DNA of 64,000 nt, taken from NCBI GenBank assembly GCA_943846745.1, contig OX044360.1:62001-126000 (forward strand). Direction: 5' to 3'. The DNA comes from Opacimonas sp002292215. GTDB lineage: Bacteria > Pseudomonadota > Gammaproteobacteria > Enterobacterales > Alteromonadaceae. Below, in pieces: positions 51,706-61,497 of this stretch. The notes under the pieces are model-generated. The model saw only the letters and a list, made by a program, of their open reading frames with translations, did no database searches and was not told where the DNA came from. Both the position numbers and the translations under genes were made by a program. How positions within the stretch are numbered: the stretch's first letter is position 1; each line of letters opens with the position of its first letter.

Positions 51706-52641
51706 ATGACATCGGTATATTCCTTTCCCCAAGACGATTATGGACAACTGCACTCAATATTAGATTGGGTGCGTTTCTGTACTTCACAACTAAATCAATC
51801 CGACGTGTATTTTGGTCATGGCACTGACAATGCGTGGGATGAAGCCGTTGTGATTGTGCTATTTAGTCTATCTCTGCCGCCCGATATGGCACAAAAAACA
51901 TCAGATGCCTTATTTAACGCACGCTTAGTACAGGCTGAAAAAGAGCAAGTTGTTGCATTACTCACTCAACGTATCAATACGTTAGAGCCGTTACCTTATT
52001 TAACTAATCAAGCTTGGTTTGCAGGTTATCCTTTTTATGTGGATCATCGAGTTTTAATCCCTCGTTCCCCTTTTGCTGAATTGATTCGTGATGAGTTTTC
52101 TCAATGGCTGACTCAGCCGCCACAATTAATTATGGATCTGTGCACAGGCGGCGGGTGTATCGCCATTGCATTAGCTCATCAATTTACCCACGCACAAGTC
52201 GATGCGTTAGATATTTCTGAAGACGCACTTGAAGTGGCAACAATGAATATTGCCGAGCACGGTTTAGCTGATCGGGTCTATCCGGTACAATCCGATGTAT
52301 ATAGTGGCGTGATGGGGCAGCAGTATGATTTGATTGTGTCAAATCCTCCGTATGTGGATGCTGAGGATATGTCCGATCTTCCGCAAGAATTTTTACATGA
52401 ACCAGCCTTGGCATTAGCGGCTGGGCATGATGGTTTGGATATTGTTGAGACAATATTACAACAAGCTCCTGAACATTTAACGCCACATGGTTGGTTATTT
52501 GTTGAAGTGGGCAACTCGTCTGTGCATATGCAAACTCGTTTTCCTGGGTTAGCGGTACAGTGGATTGATTTTGAACAAGGTGGACAAGGGGTCTTTGCTG
52601 TAGACCGTCAAACCTTAGTCGACTATTGGCAACAACAGTAA
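51706..52641 (+). CDS. prmB: ribosomal protein L3 glutamine N5-methyltransferase
   Basis: 311 residues. N-terminal helical domain (DWVRFCTSQLNQSDVYFGHGTDNAWDEA), SAM-binding core (IMDLCTGGGCIAIALAHQF) and the catalytic NPPYVDAEDM motif that distinguishes PrmB from PrmC. It methylates a glutamine of L3 during ribosome assembly. aroC starts 9 bases after its stop; the prmB-aroC order is widely conserved. Confidence 0.94.
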   Translation: MTSVYSFPQDDYGQLHSILDWVRFCTSQLNQSDVYFGHGTDNAWDEAVVIVLFSLSLPPDMAQKTSDALFNARLVQAEKEQVVALLTQRINTLEPLPYLTNQAWFAGYPFYVDHRVLIPRSPFAELIRDEFSQWLTQPPQLIMDLCTGGGCIAIALAHQFTHAQVDALDISEDALEVATMNIAEHGLADRVYPVQSDVYSGVMGQQYDLIVSNPPYVDAEDMSDLPQEFLHEPALALAAGHDGLDIVETILQQAPEHLTPHGWLFVEVGNSSVHMQTRFPGLAVQWIDFEQGGQGVFAVDRQTLVDYWQQQ

Positions 52642-52650
52642 GGATTTATC

Positions 52651-53754
52651 GTGGCAGGCAATACTTTTGGTCGTTTATTTACCGTTACTACTTTTGGCGA
52701 GTCTCATGGTATCGCAATCGGTGGTGTTATTGATGGTTGTCCTCCGGGCATGGCATTAACTGAAGCTGATTTACAAGGTGACCTGGATCGTCGTAAACCT
52801 GGAACTTCACGCTATACTACCGCCCGTCGTGAAGACGATGAAGTACAGATTTTATCAGGTGTGTTTGACGGCGTGACTACCGGTACCAGTATTGGAGTGC
52901 TGATCAAAAACAAAGATCAACGTAGCCAAGATTATTCTAAAATTGCAGATCGATTCCGTCCCGGACATGCTGATTATACTTATCAACAAAAATTTGGTAC
53001 GCGCGATTATCGTGGTGGTGGTCGTAGCTCTGCGCGTGAAACTGCGATCCGTGTTGCTGCTGGTGCAATCGCCAAAAAATACCTTAAACAAGAGTTTGGT
53101 ATCGAAGTCTTAGGCTATTTATCGCAGCTAGGACCTGTTGTCGCTGAAACAGTCGACCACAGTGTAACCAATACTAATCCCTTTTTCTGTCCTGATGCCA
53201 GTAAGCTTGAAGCGCTTGATGAGTACATGCGTGATCTTAAAAAATCAGGTGATTCGATTGGTGCGAAAGTCTCTGTTCAGATCACGAATATGCCCGTTGG
53301 CTTAGGTGAACCGGTATTTGATCGTCTAGATGCTGATTTAGCTCATGCAATGATGGGAATTAACGCAGTCAAAGGCGTTGAAATTGGCGATGGCTTTGCT
53401 GTGATTAACCAAAAAGGTAGTGAACATCGTGATCGTATGACGCCTGAAGGGTTTGCAACCAACCATGCCGGTGGCGTGTTAGGTGGTATTTCTACCGGTC
53501 AAGATGTGCTAGTTCACATGGCGTTAAAGCCGACCTCATCGATAACGGTACCGGGTGAAACGATTACTGTTGACGGCAAGACGACCGATGTGATTACTAA
53601 AGGGCGTCACGATCCTTGTGTTGGGATCAGAGCTGTACCTATTGCCGAAGCCATGGCAGCGATTGTGATCATGGATCACTTATTACGTCATCGCGGGCAA
53701 AATGCCGGTGTGGTATCTACTACACCTGTCATACCTGGTGCAATAAAAGCTTAA
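52651..53754 (+). CDS. aroC: chorismate synthase
   Basis: Last step of the shikimate pathway, FMN-dependent, 367 residues (E. coli 361). GTG start after AAGGATTTATC. MAGNTFGRLFTVTTFGESHGIAIGGVIDG, RRKPGTSRYTTARREDDEV, RPGHADYTYQQKFGTRDYRGGGRSSARET and GRHDPCVGIRAVPIAEAM are all classic AroC signatures. It lies between prmB and an MFS transporter gene. Confidence 0.96.
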   Translation: MAGNTFGRLFTVTTFGESHGIAIGGVIDGCPPGMALTEADLQGDLDRRKPGTSRYTTARREDDEVQILSGVFDGVTTGTSIGVLIKNKDQRSQDYSKIADRFRPGHADYTYQQKFGTRDYRGGGRSSARETAIRVAAGAIAKKYLKQEFGIEVLGYLSQLGPVVAETVDHSVTNTNPFFCPDASKLEALDEYMRDLKKSGDSIGAKVSVQITNMPVGLGEPVFDRLDADLAHAMMGINAVKGVEIGDGFAVINQKGSEHRDRMTPEGFATNHAGGVLGGISTGQDVLVHMALKPTSSITVPGETITVDGKTTDVITKGRHDPCVGIRAVPIAEAMAAIVIMDHLLRHRGQNAGVVSTTPVIPGAIKA

Positions 53755-53755
53755 T

Positions 53756-54994
53756 TTGAACACATCCAATCCTCGTGCTACTGAAAGTGCCTATGATAGT
53801 GCCTATGATAAGGCGCTATCACCTTCTAATATATTTTTGCTCGGCTTGACGTACTTTTTGTACTTTGGCCATGTTGGCGTGATCGTTCCGTATTTGGGTG
53901 TATTCCTTGATGGTCGAGGATATTCTTCGCAACAAATAGGCGAGCTGTTTGCCATTATTACACTCGCACGGATCTTAGGTCCAAACCTCTGGTCTTATTT
54001 AGCCGATAAGGTGGGTAAAGGCCTGTTGATGCTTCGGATAGGGGCGTTGTTGACCTGCGTGAGTACGGGCTTGGCTTATGTAAGCAATGAGTTTTGGTTA
54101 ATTACCGCTTCTCTAGCTGGCGTAATGATATTCGCTACTGCTATTTTACCGCAAATTGAAGTGGTTACCATGGATTGTGTCAAAGGCGATCCACAGCGCT
54201 ACTCACGGTTACGAATGTGGGGCAGTATGGGGTTTATTGCATTTACTGTTGCGATGGGCGCAGTATTAGATGTGACCTCGACTGAGATGGTGCTTTATGG
54301 CACAACAGCGATTTTATTAGCGGTTTTCTGTAGCACTTTGGCGATCCGCAGTGTCCAACACGATGTTCATCCTAATACGGTTACTGATGGAAAAAATGAA
54401 TGGCGCAAAGCGCTAAGCATGCCTTTTATTTGTTTTATTATTTCTGCAGGTTTACTACAACTGAGCATGGGGCCATTTTATAGTTTTTTTGCGTTATACA
54501 GCGCGGAGTTAGGTTATACGGGCGCTCAAACAGGGATATTTTTGGCATTGGGCGTGGTCGCTGAAATAGGTATATTTTTAGTTGCTGGCAAATTAATCCA
54601 TCGTTTTGGAATAAAGTGGCTGATCATTGTTTCAATGTGGTTAACCTCAATTCGTTGGTTAATGCTGGCTTATACGCCGGATACTTGGTGGTTATTAAGT
54701 TTGTCTCAACTGTTACATGCGTTTAGTTTTGGTGTCACTCATGCCGCGTCGGTAAGCTTTATTCATCACTTTTTTGCGAAGCGTTTTCATTCCCAAGGAC
54801 AAGCTTTGTATGTTAGTTTGGCGTTTGGCTTAGGTGGCGCAGTCGGTAATTATGGCGCGGGTCTATTATGGCTAGATGGTACTGGAGCAGTGACGACATT
54901 TGTGTGTGCGGCACTGGCAGCTATGCTAGGAGGAATAGTTATGATGTTTGCGTACCACCCTGTTTTAACCAATTCCACTAGGACAGCGTGCTAA
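53756..54994 (+). CDS. MFS transporter (HcaT/MFS_1-like)
   Basis: 412-residue, about 12-helix permease. The N-terminal half has LGVFLDGRGYSSQQIGELFAIITLARILGPNLWSYLADKVGKG, the MFS loop 2-3 motif region. The later helices include LSMGPFYSFFALYSAELGYTGAQTGIFLALGVVAEIGIF, as in the HcaT/3-phenylpropionate-like branch. Substrate unknown. It starts with TTG one base after the aroC stop, and no in-frame ATG occurs before the first helix. The N-terminal tail has a small tandem repeat, SAYD-SAYD. Its last 30 bases overlap the convergent ycgB gene. Confidence 0.85.
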   Translation: MNTSNPRATESAYDSAYDKALSPSNIFLLGLTYFLYFGHVGVIVPYLGVFLDGRGYSSQQIGELFAIITLARILGPNLWSYLADKVGKGLLMLRIGALLTCVSTGLAYVSNEFWLITASLAGVMIFATAILPQIEVVTMDCVKGDPQRYSRLRMWGSMGFIAFTVAMGAVLDVTSTEMVLYGTTAILLAVFCSTLAIRSVQHDVHPNTVTDGKNEWRKALSMPFICFIISAGLLQLSMGPFYSFFALYSAELGYTGAQTGIFLALGVVAEIGIFLVAGKLIHRFGIKWLIIVSMWLTSIRWLMLAYTPDTWWLLSLSQLLHAFSFGVTHAASVSFIHHFFAKRFHSQGQALYVSLAFGLGGAVGNYGAGLLWLDGTGAVTTFVCAALAAMLGGIVMMFAYHPVLTNSTRTAC

Positions 54995-56491
54995 CGTCGT
55001 AAGCGAACCATCTTCATTTTTTTGCTCCAATTTAACGTCAAAGCCCCACAGACGATGTAAATGTTTCATTACTTGGTGCTGTGATTTGGCTAATGGGATC
55101 CCATTTTGTGGAATGTAGCGCAAGGTCAATGATCGGTCTCCTCGCACATCGACATTATATACTTGAATATTAGGTTCAAGATTACTCAAGTTATATTGGG
55201 CTGAAAGTTTTTCACGTATAAGTCGATATCCCTGTTCATTATGTATCGCTGAAATTTCAATAAAGTCCTGTTTCATGTCATCATTAATGGCAAAGAATTT
55301 AAAATCTCGGATTAATTTAGGCGATAAAAATTGACTGATAAAAGATTCATCTTTGAAGTTTTGCATGGCAAAATGTACCGTTTCTAACCAATCTTTACCG
55401 GCAATATCCGGCATCTCTTGATAGTCTTCTGGGGTCGGATCCGTGCACATACGTTTAATGTCCATAAACATTGCAAAGCCCAACGCATAAGGGTTGATAC
55501 CTGAATAATAAGGGGAGTTATAATCCGGTTGCGCAACGACCGCGGTATGCGAATGTAAAAACTCCATAATAAAACTATCAGTCACTTTACCTTCATCATA
55601 TAAGTGGTTGAGAATATGGTAGTGCCAAAAACAAGCCCAGCCTTCGTTCATCACTTGGGTTTGTTTTTGTGGATAAAAATATTGTGATATTTTGCGTACG
55701 ATCCTGACTAATTCACGTTGCCACGGCTCTAATAACGGCGCTTTTTTCTCAATAAAATACAAGATGTTTTCTTGTGGTTCACTAGGAAAACGCACTTCTT
55801 TTATCTCAGGTACCGTATTTGATTGAGGTAGGGTGCGCCACAAATCATTGACTTGTGATTGTAAATACTCGGCTCGGTCAGCGAGTCTAGCCTGTTCCTC
55901 GACCATAGATATTTTACTTGGGCGTTTGTAACGATCAACACCATAGTTCATTAAAGCATGGCACGAATCCATGATTTTTTCGACTTCATCAACCCCATGC
56001 TTTTCTTCACAATCGGAAACGAATTTTTTAGCAAAGACTAAATAATCAATGATCGAGCTCGCATCAGTCCAAGTTTGAAATAAATAGTTACCTTTAAAAA
56101 ATGAGTTGTGTCCATAACATGCATGCGCAATAACCAACGCTTGCATTGTGATGGTGTTTTCTTCCATGAGATAAGAAATACATGGCTCGGAATTAATCAC
56201 AATCTCATAGGCAAGACCCATTTGTCCTCTGCGATAGCCTTGTTCGGTAGATATAAATTTTTTGCCAAAAGACCAGTGTGAATAATTAATCGGCATGCCA
56301 ATTGATGCATACGCATCCATCATTTGTTCCGCGGTAATGATTTCGATTTGGTTAGGATACGTGTCGAGTTTGTAAATTTTGGCAACTCGGTCTATTTCAT
56401 CCTCATATTGCGTTAATAACGAGAATGTCCAATCTGGACCATCGGATAACATAGCTTTGGGTCGGTCTGGTTTGACGTTTGGTGTTCCCAT
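54965..56491 (-). CDS. ycgB: SpoVR-family protein YcgB
   Basis: 508 residues from ATG 56491 (E. coli YcgB 510). This start has GGAG six bases upstream, embedded in the end of yeaH; ATG 56503 and a far upstream start are less likely. Family words are GPDWTFSLL, HACYGHNSFFKGNYLF, NEGWACFWHYHILNHLYDEG, NPYALGFAMFMDIKR and RSLTLRYIPQNG. The His/Glu-rich motifs suggest metal binding. The biochemical role is unknown, but the gene is part of the conserved starvation/stress operon with yeaG and yeaH. Confidence 0.94.
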   Translation of the reverse strand: MGTPNVKPDRPKAMLSDGPDWTFSLLTQYEDEIDRVAKIYKLDTYPNQIEIITAEQMMDAYASIGMPINYSHWSFGKKFISTEQGYRRGQMGLAYEIVINSEPCISYLMEENTITMQALVIAHACYGHNSFFKGNYLFQTWTDASSIIDYLVFAKKFVSDCEEKHGVDEVEKIMDSCHALMNYGVDRYKRPSKISMVEEQARLADRAEYLQSQVNDLWRTLPQSNTVPEIKEVRFPSEPQENILYFIEKKAPLLEPWQRELVRIVRKISQYFYPQKQTQVMNEGWACFWHYHILNHLYDEGKVTDSFIMEFLHSHTAVVAQPDYNSPYYSGINPYALGFAMFMDIKRMCTDPTPEDYQEMPDIAGKDWLETVHFAMQNFKDESFISQFLSPKLIRDFKFFAINDDMKQDFIEISAIHNEQGYRLIREKLSAQYNLSNLEPNIQVYNVDVRGDRSLTLRYIPQNGIPLAKSQHQVMKHLHRLWGFDVKLEQKNEDGSLTTLARCPSGIG

Positions 56492-56492
56492 C

Positions 56493-57779
56493 TCATGCTC
56501 CATCGGCAGTAGTATGTTGCGATTTAAACAATTCTCTAAATGTAGGAAAAATATCCTCAGCACTCTGAATATGTTTCATCGCGAAATTGTCACAATTACT
56601 CGCAATGGTTTCATACTCTCGCCACAAGCTTTGATGCTGGCGCTGGGTAATTTCGATGTATGAATAATAGCGTGTTAATGGCAAGATCTTATCTGTGAGA
56701 ATTTGCCGACAACTAGGTGAGTCATCGGCCCAATTATCCCCATCGGAAGCTTGAGCGGCATAGACATTCCATTCTCCTGCATCATAGCGATTCTGCACGA
56801 TCTCTAACATCAATTTAAGCGCGCTAGACACGATAGTTCCGCCCGTTTCTTGGGAGTAAAAAAACTCCTGCTCATCGACCTCTTTAGCTTGGGTATGATG
56901 ACGGATATAGACGACTTCCACATCTTTATAATTACGTGTTAAAAACAAATATAGTAAGATATAAAAGCGTTTAGCAATGTCTTTGGTTGCTTGATCCATC
57001 GAGCCCGATACATCCATCAAACAAAACATGACGGCTTTACTCGTCGGGATCGCCCGTTTGTCATAATTCTTAAATCGTAGATCAAAGCTATCAATAAATG
57101 GCACTCGCTTTATTTTGCCTTCGAGTTCGGCAATGCGTTTTTCTAGTGCGGCTATTTCGATTGGGTGTTCATGTGGGTCATCCAAAAATGCTTGGATTTC
57201 CATTTTCAAACGTTTAACTTCCCGTTTCTTGCCCGAGGTCAGCGCGATACGCCTTGCTACAGAGCCTTTCAACGAACGTACGATATCCAAATTACTCGGC
57301 ACGCCATCAGTTTGATACCCTGAACGAAACGTCTCATATTGGATCATCTGTTTTTGTTGCGTTTTACGTAAGTTAGGCAGCGCTAAATCTTCGAACAACA
57401 AATCAAGATATTCATCTTTGGATATTTGAAAGCTAAACTCATCTTGACCTTCACCACTATCGGATGCATCGCCGTCTCCCGTTCCGCCACCACCTTCACC
57501 ACCTAATGGACGCTCAACACGGTCACCAGGTGCAAATTGGTCGTTGCCAGGATGCACTTGTTCGCGTTTGCCGCCTTTACCGGTATGAAAGACAGGTTCG
57601 GACACGTCACGGGTCGGAATACTAATACTTTCACCCGAATCGACATCGGTTACACTGCGTTGCCCTACGGCATCGGCTATTGAGCGTTTGATTTGATTTT
57701 TATACCGACGCAAAAAGCGCTGTCTGTTGACAGTGCTCTTGCCCTTACTATTTAATCGACGGTCAATAAAATGCGCCAT
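56493..57779 (-). CDS. yeaH: YeaH/YhbH family protein (vWA-like)
   Basis: 428 residues. N-terminal basic region (FIDRRLNSKGKSTVNRQRFLRRYK) and a Gly/Asp-rich linker (GGEGGGGTGDGDASD) precede a C-terminal von Willebrand A-like domain with the MIDAS-like MDVSGSMDQ. It is the middle gene of yeaG-yeaH-ycgB. Its stop overlaps the ycgB initiation region, and it begins 3 bases after yeaG. Confidence 0.95.
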   Translation of the reverse strand: MAHFIDRRLNSKGKSTVNRQRFLRRYKNQIKRSIADAVGQRSVTDVDSGESISIPTRDVSEPVFHTGKGGKREQVHPGNDQFAPGDRVERPLGGEGGGGTGDGDASDSGEGQDEFSFQISKDEYLDLLFEDLALPNLRKTQQKQMIQYETFRSGYQTDGVPSNLDIVRSLKGSVARRIALTSGKKREVKRLKMEIQAFLDDPHEHPIEIAALEKRIAELEGKIKRVPFIDSFDLRFKNYDKRAIPTSKAVMFCLMDVSGSMDQATKDIAKRFYILLYLFLTRNYKDVEVVYIRHHTQAKEVDEQEFFYSQETGGTIVSSALKLMLEIVQNRYDAGEWNVYAAQASDGDNWADDSPSCRQILTDKILPLTRYYSYIEITQRQHQSLWREYETIASNCDNFAMKHIQSAEDIFPTFRELFKSQHTTADGA

Positions 57780-57782
57780 AGA

Positions 57783-59705
57783 TTAAGACGCCTTTCTGAC
57801 GCGTAAATACCATTCACAGAGTAAGCGTACCTGCTTCTGGGTATATCCTTTTTCGGTCATGCGGGCGACAAAATCGTCATGTTTTTTCTGATCATCTGTC
57901 GATGACTTAGTATTAAATGAAATAACAGGGAGTAAATCTTCGGTGTTAGAAAACATTTTCTTTTCGATAACCGTGCGCAGTTTTTCATAACTGGTCCACT
58001 TGGGATTCATACTGTCATTGGCAGCACGGGCACGTAATACAAAGTTCACGATTTCATTTCTGAAATCCTTTGGATTGCTAATGCCAGCAGGTTTTTCAGT
58101 TTTTTCTAATTCAGCATTAAGGGCTTCACGATCAAATAGTTGTCCGGTTTCAGGATCGCGGTATTCTTGATCTTGGATCCAAAAATCGGCATAGGTTACG
58201 TAGCGATCGAATAAATTTTGACCATATTCTGAGTACGATTCAAGATAGGCGGTTTGGATTTCTTTACCAATAAATTCAACATATTTAGGGATCAGATAGC
58301 CTTTTAAAAACTCTTTATAACGCTCAGCAATGTCGATTGGGAATTGTTCACGATCGATCTGCTGCTCAAGTACATAAAATAAATGTACTGGGTTGGCCGC
58401 TACTTCAGCGTGGTCAAAATTAAATACGCGCGATAAAATCTTAAATGCAAATCGAGTTGATAACCCATTCATCCCCTCATCGACACCTGCATAATCGCGG
58501 TATTCTTGATAGGACTTAGCTTTGGGATCGGTATCTTTTAAGCTTTCGCCATCATAGACGCGCATTTTTGAATATAAACTCGAGTTCTCGGTATCGACTA
58601 GACGCGATAATACTGAAAACTGAGCCAGCGCTTCTAATGTGTCAGGAGCACAAGGTGCACCATATAACTCACTATTTTCAAGGAGCTTACGGTAAATTTT
58701 AATTTCTTCAGAAACACGCAGACAATACGGGACTTTGACAATATACACACGGTCTAAAAATGCCTCGTTGTTTTTGTTGTTTCTAAATGTCTGCCATTCT
58801 GATTCATTGGAGTGAGCGAGGATCAAGCCATCAAAGGGGAGGGCGGAAAAGCCTTCAGTTGGATTATAGTTACCTTCTTGGGTCGCGGTAAGTAAAGGGT
58901 GGAGCACTTTGATGGGGGCTTTAAACATCTCCACAAATTCCATCAAACCTTGATTGGATTTACACAGTGAACCGGAATAGCTGTAGGCATCTGGATCATT
59001 TTGTGCAAAGTCTTCGAGACGGCGAATATCCACTTTACCCACTAGGGTTGAGATATCTTGGTTATTTTCATCACCCGGTTCAGTCTTAGCAATAGCGATT
59101 TGATCCAAAATAGATGGATGCAGACGCACGACCTTAAATTGGGTAATATCACCATTGAATTCATGTAGACGTTTACGTGCCCAAGGCGACATAATCGTTT
59201 TTAAATAGCGTTTGGATATCCCATACTCAGACGCTAAAATGTGCCCATCTTCATTAGCATCAAATAATGAAAAAGGATGGTCATTCACTGGTGAGCCTTT
59301 GAGGACATAAATGGGGTTATTTTGCATCAGCTCTTTTAAGCGTTCAGCAAGCGATGATTTACCACCGCCAACGGGTCCCAATAAATACAATACTTGCTTC
59401 TTTTCTTCTAACCCTTGTGCCGCATGTTTAAGATACGACACAATTTGTTCGATCGCTTCCTCCATCCCATAAAATTCAGCAAAAGCAGGGTAGCGAGCTA
59501 TCACTCGATTAGAAAAAATACGGCTTAAGGCGGGATCTTGAGAGGTATCCACCATTTGCGGCGTCCCAATTGCATTGAGTAAACGCTCTGCAGAATTTGC
59601 ATAGCTTGTCGGATCATTTTTACAAATTTCGAGGAATTCTTGGATCGTGAATTCTTCTTCCTTATGTGCTTCATAACGGTCTTTGTATTGCTCAAATATA
59701 CCCAT
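57783..59705 (-). CDS. yeaG: PrkA-type AAA+ serine protein kinase YeaG
   Basis: 640 residues (E. coli YeaG 644). The AAA domain has Walker A LLGPVGGGKSSLAERLKEL and HPSILDQIAIAKTEPGDENNQDIS; the C-terminal PrkA domain follows. The kinase acts in nitrogen starvation and stationary-phase adaptation in enterics. ATG 59705 has GGAG 6 bases upstream. It is first gene of the leftward operon. Confidence 0.95.
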   Translation of the reverse strand: MGIFEQYKDRYEAHKEEEFTIQEFLEICKNDPTSYANSAERLLNAIGTPQMVDTSQDPALSRIFSNRVIARYPAFAEFYGMEEAIEQIVSYLKHAAQGLEEKKQVLYLLGPVGGGKSSLAERLKELMQNNPIYVLKGSPVNDHPFSLFDANEDGHILASEYGISKRYLKTIMSPWARKRLHEFNGDITQFKVVRLHPSILDQIAIAKTEPGDENNQDISTLVGKVDIRRLEDFAQNDPDAYSYSGSLCKSNQGLMEFVEMFKAPIKVLHPLLTATQEGNYNPTEGFSALPFDGLILAHSNESEWQTFRNNKNNEAFLDRVYIVKVPYCLRVSEEIKIYRKLLENSELYGAPCAPDTLEALAQFSVLSRLVDTENSSLYSKMRVYDGESLKDTDPKAKSYQEYRDYAGVDEGMNGLSTRFAFKILSRVFNFDHAEVAANPVHLFYVLEQQIDREQFPIDIAERYKEFLKGYLIPKYVEFIGKEIQTAYLESYSEYGQNLFDRYVTYADFWIQDQEYRDPETGQLFDREALNAELEKTEKPAGISNPKDFRNEIVNFVLRARAANDSMNPKWTSYEKLRTVIEKKMFSNTEDLLPVISFNTKSSTDDQKKHDDFVARMTEKGYTQKQVRLLCEWYLRVRKAS

Positions 59706-59787
59706 AACATCTCCGGTTTAATGGTTAGTTGGTTATATATATAGCTTAGTCGGTATATTTAGCAGAAGGGATAAATATTTTTTTTAA

Positions 59788-59823
59788 GACAAAAAAAACG
59801 CCAACGGATAACCATTGGCGTTA
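59788..59823 (-). terminator. rho-independent terminator of sodB
   Basis: Leftward reading: ACGCCAATGG-TTAT-CCGTTGGCGT followed by eight T. The 10-base stem has one mismatch. It lies 60 bases after the sodB stop and also insulates the yeaG operon. Confidence 0.85.
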
Positions 59824-59882
59824 GTATTACAGTTAATCAATCGAACGTTAGATACACACGATATTGAACTGTAAATAGATGC

Positions 59883-60464
59883 TTATGCTGCGAAGTTCGC
59901 CGTTGCGAATTCCCAGTTTGCTAGTGCCCAAAAACCTTCAAGGTAGTTAGGACGAACATTGCGATAATCGATGTAGTAAGCGTGTTCCCATAAATCAACT
60001 GTGATTAATGGAACTAGATCTTCTGTGATAGGCGTGCCAGCGTTAGACGTATTAACGATGTCTAATGAACCATCAGCTGCTTTTACTAACCACGTCCAGC
60101 TTGAACCAAAGTTATTCACAGCTTTGTCATTAAATGCAGCTTTGAACTCTGCAAAAGAACCCCATTTAGCATTGATTGCGTCAGCTAGATCGCCAGTTGG
60201 CTCACCGCCACCGTTCGGGCTAAGGCTGTTCCAGTAGAACGTGTGGTTCCAGATTTGTGCTGCGTTGTTGAATACACCACCGTCAGAAGATTTGATGATT
60301 TCTTCAAGGCTTTTTGAAGCAAGATCAGTACCTTCAACTAAACCATTAAGCTTAGTTACGTAAGTAGCGTGGTGCTTGCCATGGTGAAATTCTAACGTTT
60401 CCGCAGAAATATGTGGCTCTAGGGCGTTTTTTTCGTAAGGTAGTGCAGGCAATTCAAAAGCCAT
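59883..60464 (-). CDS. sodB: superoxide dismutase [Fe]
   Basis: 193 residues, the E. coli SodB length, from ATG 60464 with GGAGAAC upstream (an ATG four codons earlier is ignored). Metal ligands are His27 (EFHHGKHH), the His in IWNHTFYWNS, and Asp and His in VDLWEHAYYIDY. GGGEPTGDLADAI and FGSSWTWL point to the iron form. No signal peptide, so cytoplasmic. It diverges from grxD. Confidence 0.95.
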   Translation of the reverse strand: MAFELPALPYEKNALEPHISAETLEFHHGKHHATYVTKLNGLVEGTDLASKSLEEIIKSSDGGVFNNAAQIWNHTFYWNSLSPNGGGEPTGDLADAINAKWGSFAEFKAAFNDKAVNNFGSSWTWLVKAADGSLDIVNTSNAGTPITEDLVPLITVDLWEHAYYIDYRNVRPNYLEGFWALANWEFATANFAA

Positions 60465-60700
60465 GATGTTCTCCATTCGTCATAAAAAGTGGTTATCAAT
60501 ATATACCAATAAATTTGGCAATTGAGTGTAATATAAGGATTGTGTGCCAGTTTACAAGAGTAATTTACCAACTTTCGTAAACCAATCGACACTAACATAT
60601 ATGTAAATTAACTAAATAAGTTCAATTTACGATTGGGAATGTTGTCATTCACAGGCATAATAGCTGTATAGATTTCAATTTATATTAAAGGTGAGTACTT

Positions 60701-61039
60701 ATGGAAACCGTTGAGAAGATCAAACAACAGATCAGTGAAAATGCAATTTTGTTATATATGAAAGGGTCGCCTAAGCTGCCTAGTTGTGGTTTTTCATCAC
60801 AAGCTTCACAAGCATTAATGCAATGTGGCGAGCAGTTTGCCTACGTTGATATTTTGTTAAATCCAGATATCCGTGCAGAGTTACCTAAATTTGCTAATTG
60901 GCCTACCTTCCCACAATTATGGGTCGATGGTGAGTTAGTCGGTGGTTGTGACATTATTATGGAAATGATGCAGCAAGGTGAATTACAGCCTTTAGTAAAA
61001 GAAACAGCGGCTAAATACGCTGATGATGCTGCTGAATAA
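60701..61039 (+). CDS. grxD: monothiol glutaredoxin Grx4
   Basis: 112-residue CGFS glutaredoxin. It opens METVEKIKQQISENAILLYMKG, with the catalytic CGFS at Cys29 (KLPSCGFSSQ), then WPTFPQLWVDGELVGGCDII for glutathione binding. Such proteins carry and deliver [2Fe-2S] clusters and influence iron regulation. AAAGGTGAGTACTT precedes ATG. A strong terminator follows. Confidence 0.95.
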   Translation: METVEKIKQQISENAILLYMKGSPKLPSCGFSSQASQALMQCGEQFAYVDILLNPDIRAELPKFANWPTFPQLWVDGELVGGCDIIMEMMQQGELQPLVKETAAKYADDAAE

Positions 61040-61053
61040 TACCTTAGATATAT

Positions 61054-61094
61054 AAAAAGCCCCTGAGAGAGTGTCAACTCAAAGGGGCTTTTTA
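61054..61094. terminator. rho-independent terminator of grxD
   Basis: AAAAAGCCCCT...AGGGGCTTTTT with partly paired TGAG/CTCA below the loop, 14 bases after the grxD stop. A and T tracts on both sides make it usable in both directions, including for the leftward bfd gene. Confidence 0.88.
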
Positions 61095-61137
61095 TTGTGC
61101 GTAAGGTCGCTGCATACGAATGAGAGTAAGAATACAG

Positions 61138-61332
61138 TTACCCGACGTCTTTAAACAAACTTTCATCGATGATTTGGGTATCAATAATATCTTGTGCCAT
61201 GGCAATACACTTACCACAGTTATCGCCTAGTTGCAGATGCTGTTTTAGCTCGCGGACATTACCAACCCCATGCGTATTGACCGCATGTTTAATATCTTTA
61301 TCTGTCACATTGTTGCACACACATACAAACAT
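61138..61332 (-). CDS. bfd: bacterioferritin-associated ferredoxin Bfd
   Basis: 64-residue [2Fe-2S] protein. Cys4, Cys6 (MFVCVCNNVT) and Cys39, Cys42 (NCGKC) form the Bfd-type cluster site. Bfd reduces bacterioferritin to release stored iron and is normally induced when iron is scarce. No bfr gene is in the window. A Fur-like box lies 24 bases upstream. Confidence 0.92.
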   Translation of the reverse strand: MFVCVCNNVTDKDIKHAVNTHGVGNVRELKQHLQLGDNCGKCIAMAQDIIDTQIIDESLFKDVG

Positions 61333-61355
61333 TGAAAAACCTCAAATCTTTATGC

Positions 61356-61376
61356 AAATAATAATAGTTCGCATTT
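61356..61376. promoter_or_regulatory. putative Fur box upstream of bfd
   Basis: Read leftward, AAATGCGAACTATTATTATTT matches the extended Fur pattern AAATGATAATNATTATCATTT at 16 of 20 defined positions by hand alignment. It lies in the promoter region of bfd, which is iron-repressed in relatives. Confidence 0.55.
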
Positions 61377-61497
61377 GGGTTTATTGCAAATAAATTTTAG
61401 TTTTTTCTTGATAAAGAATTTTTAAACCATATATTGATGTATAACGTAATAGATATTCGTTACAAAAAACTTATAACAAACATTATTGGAGAATTTT

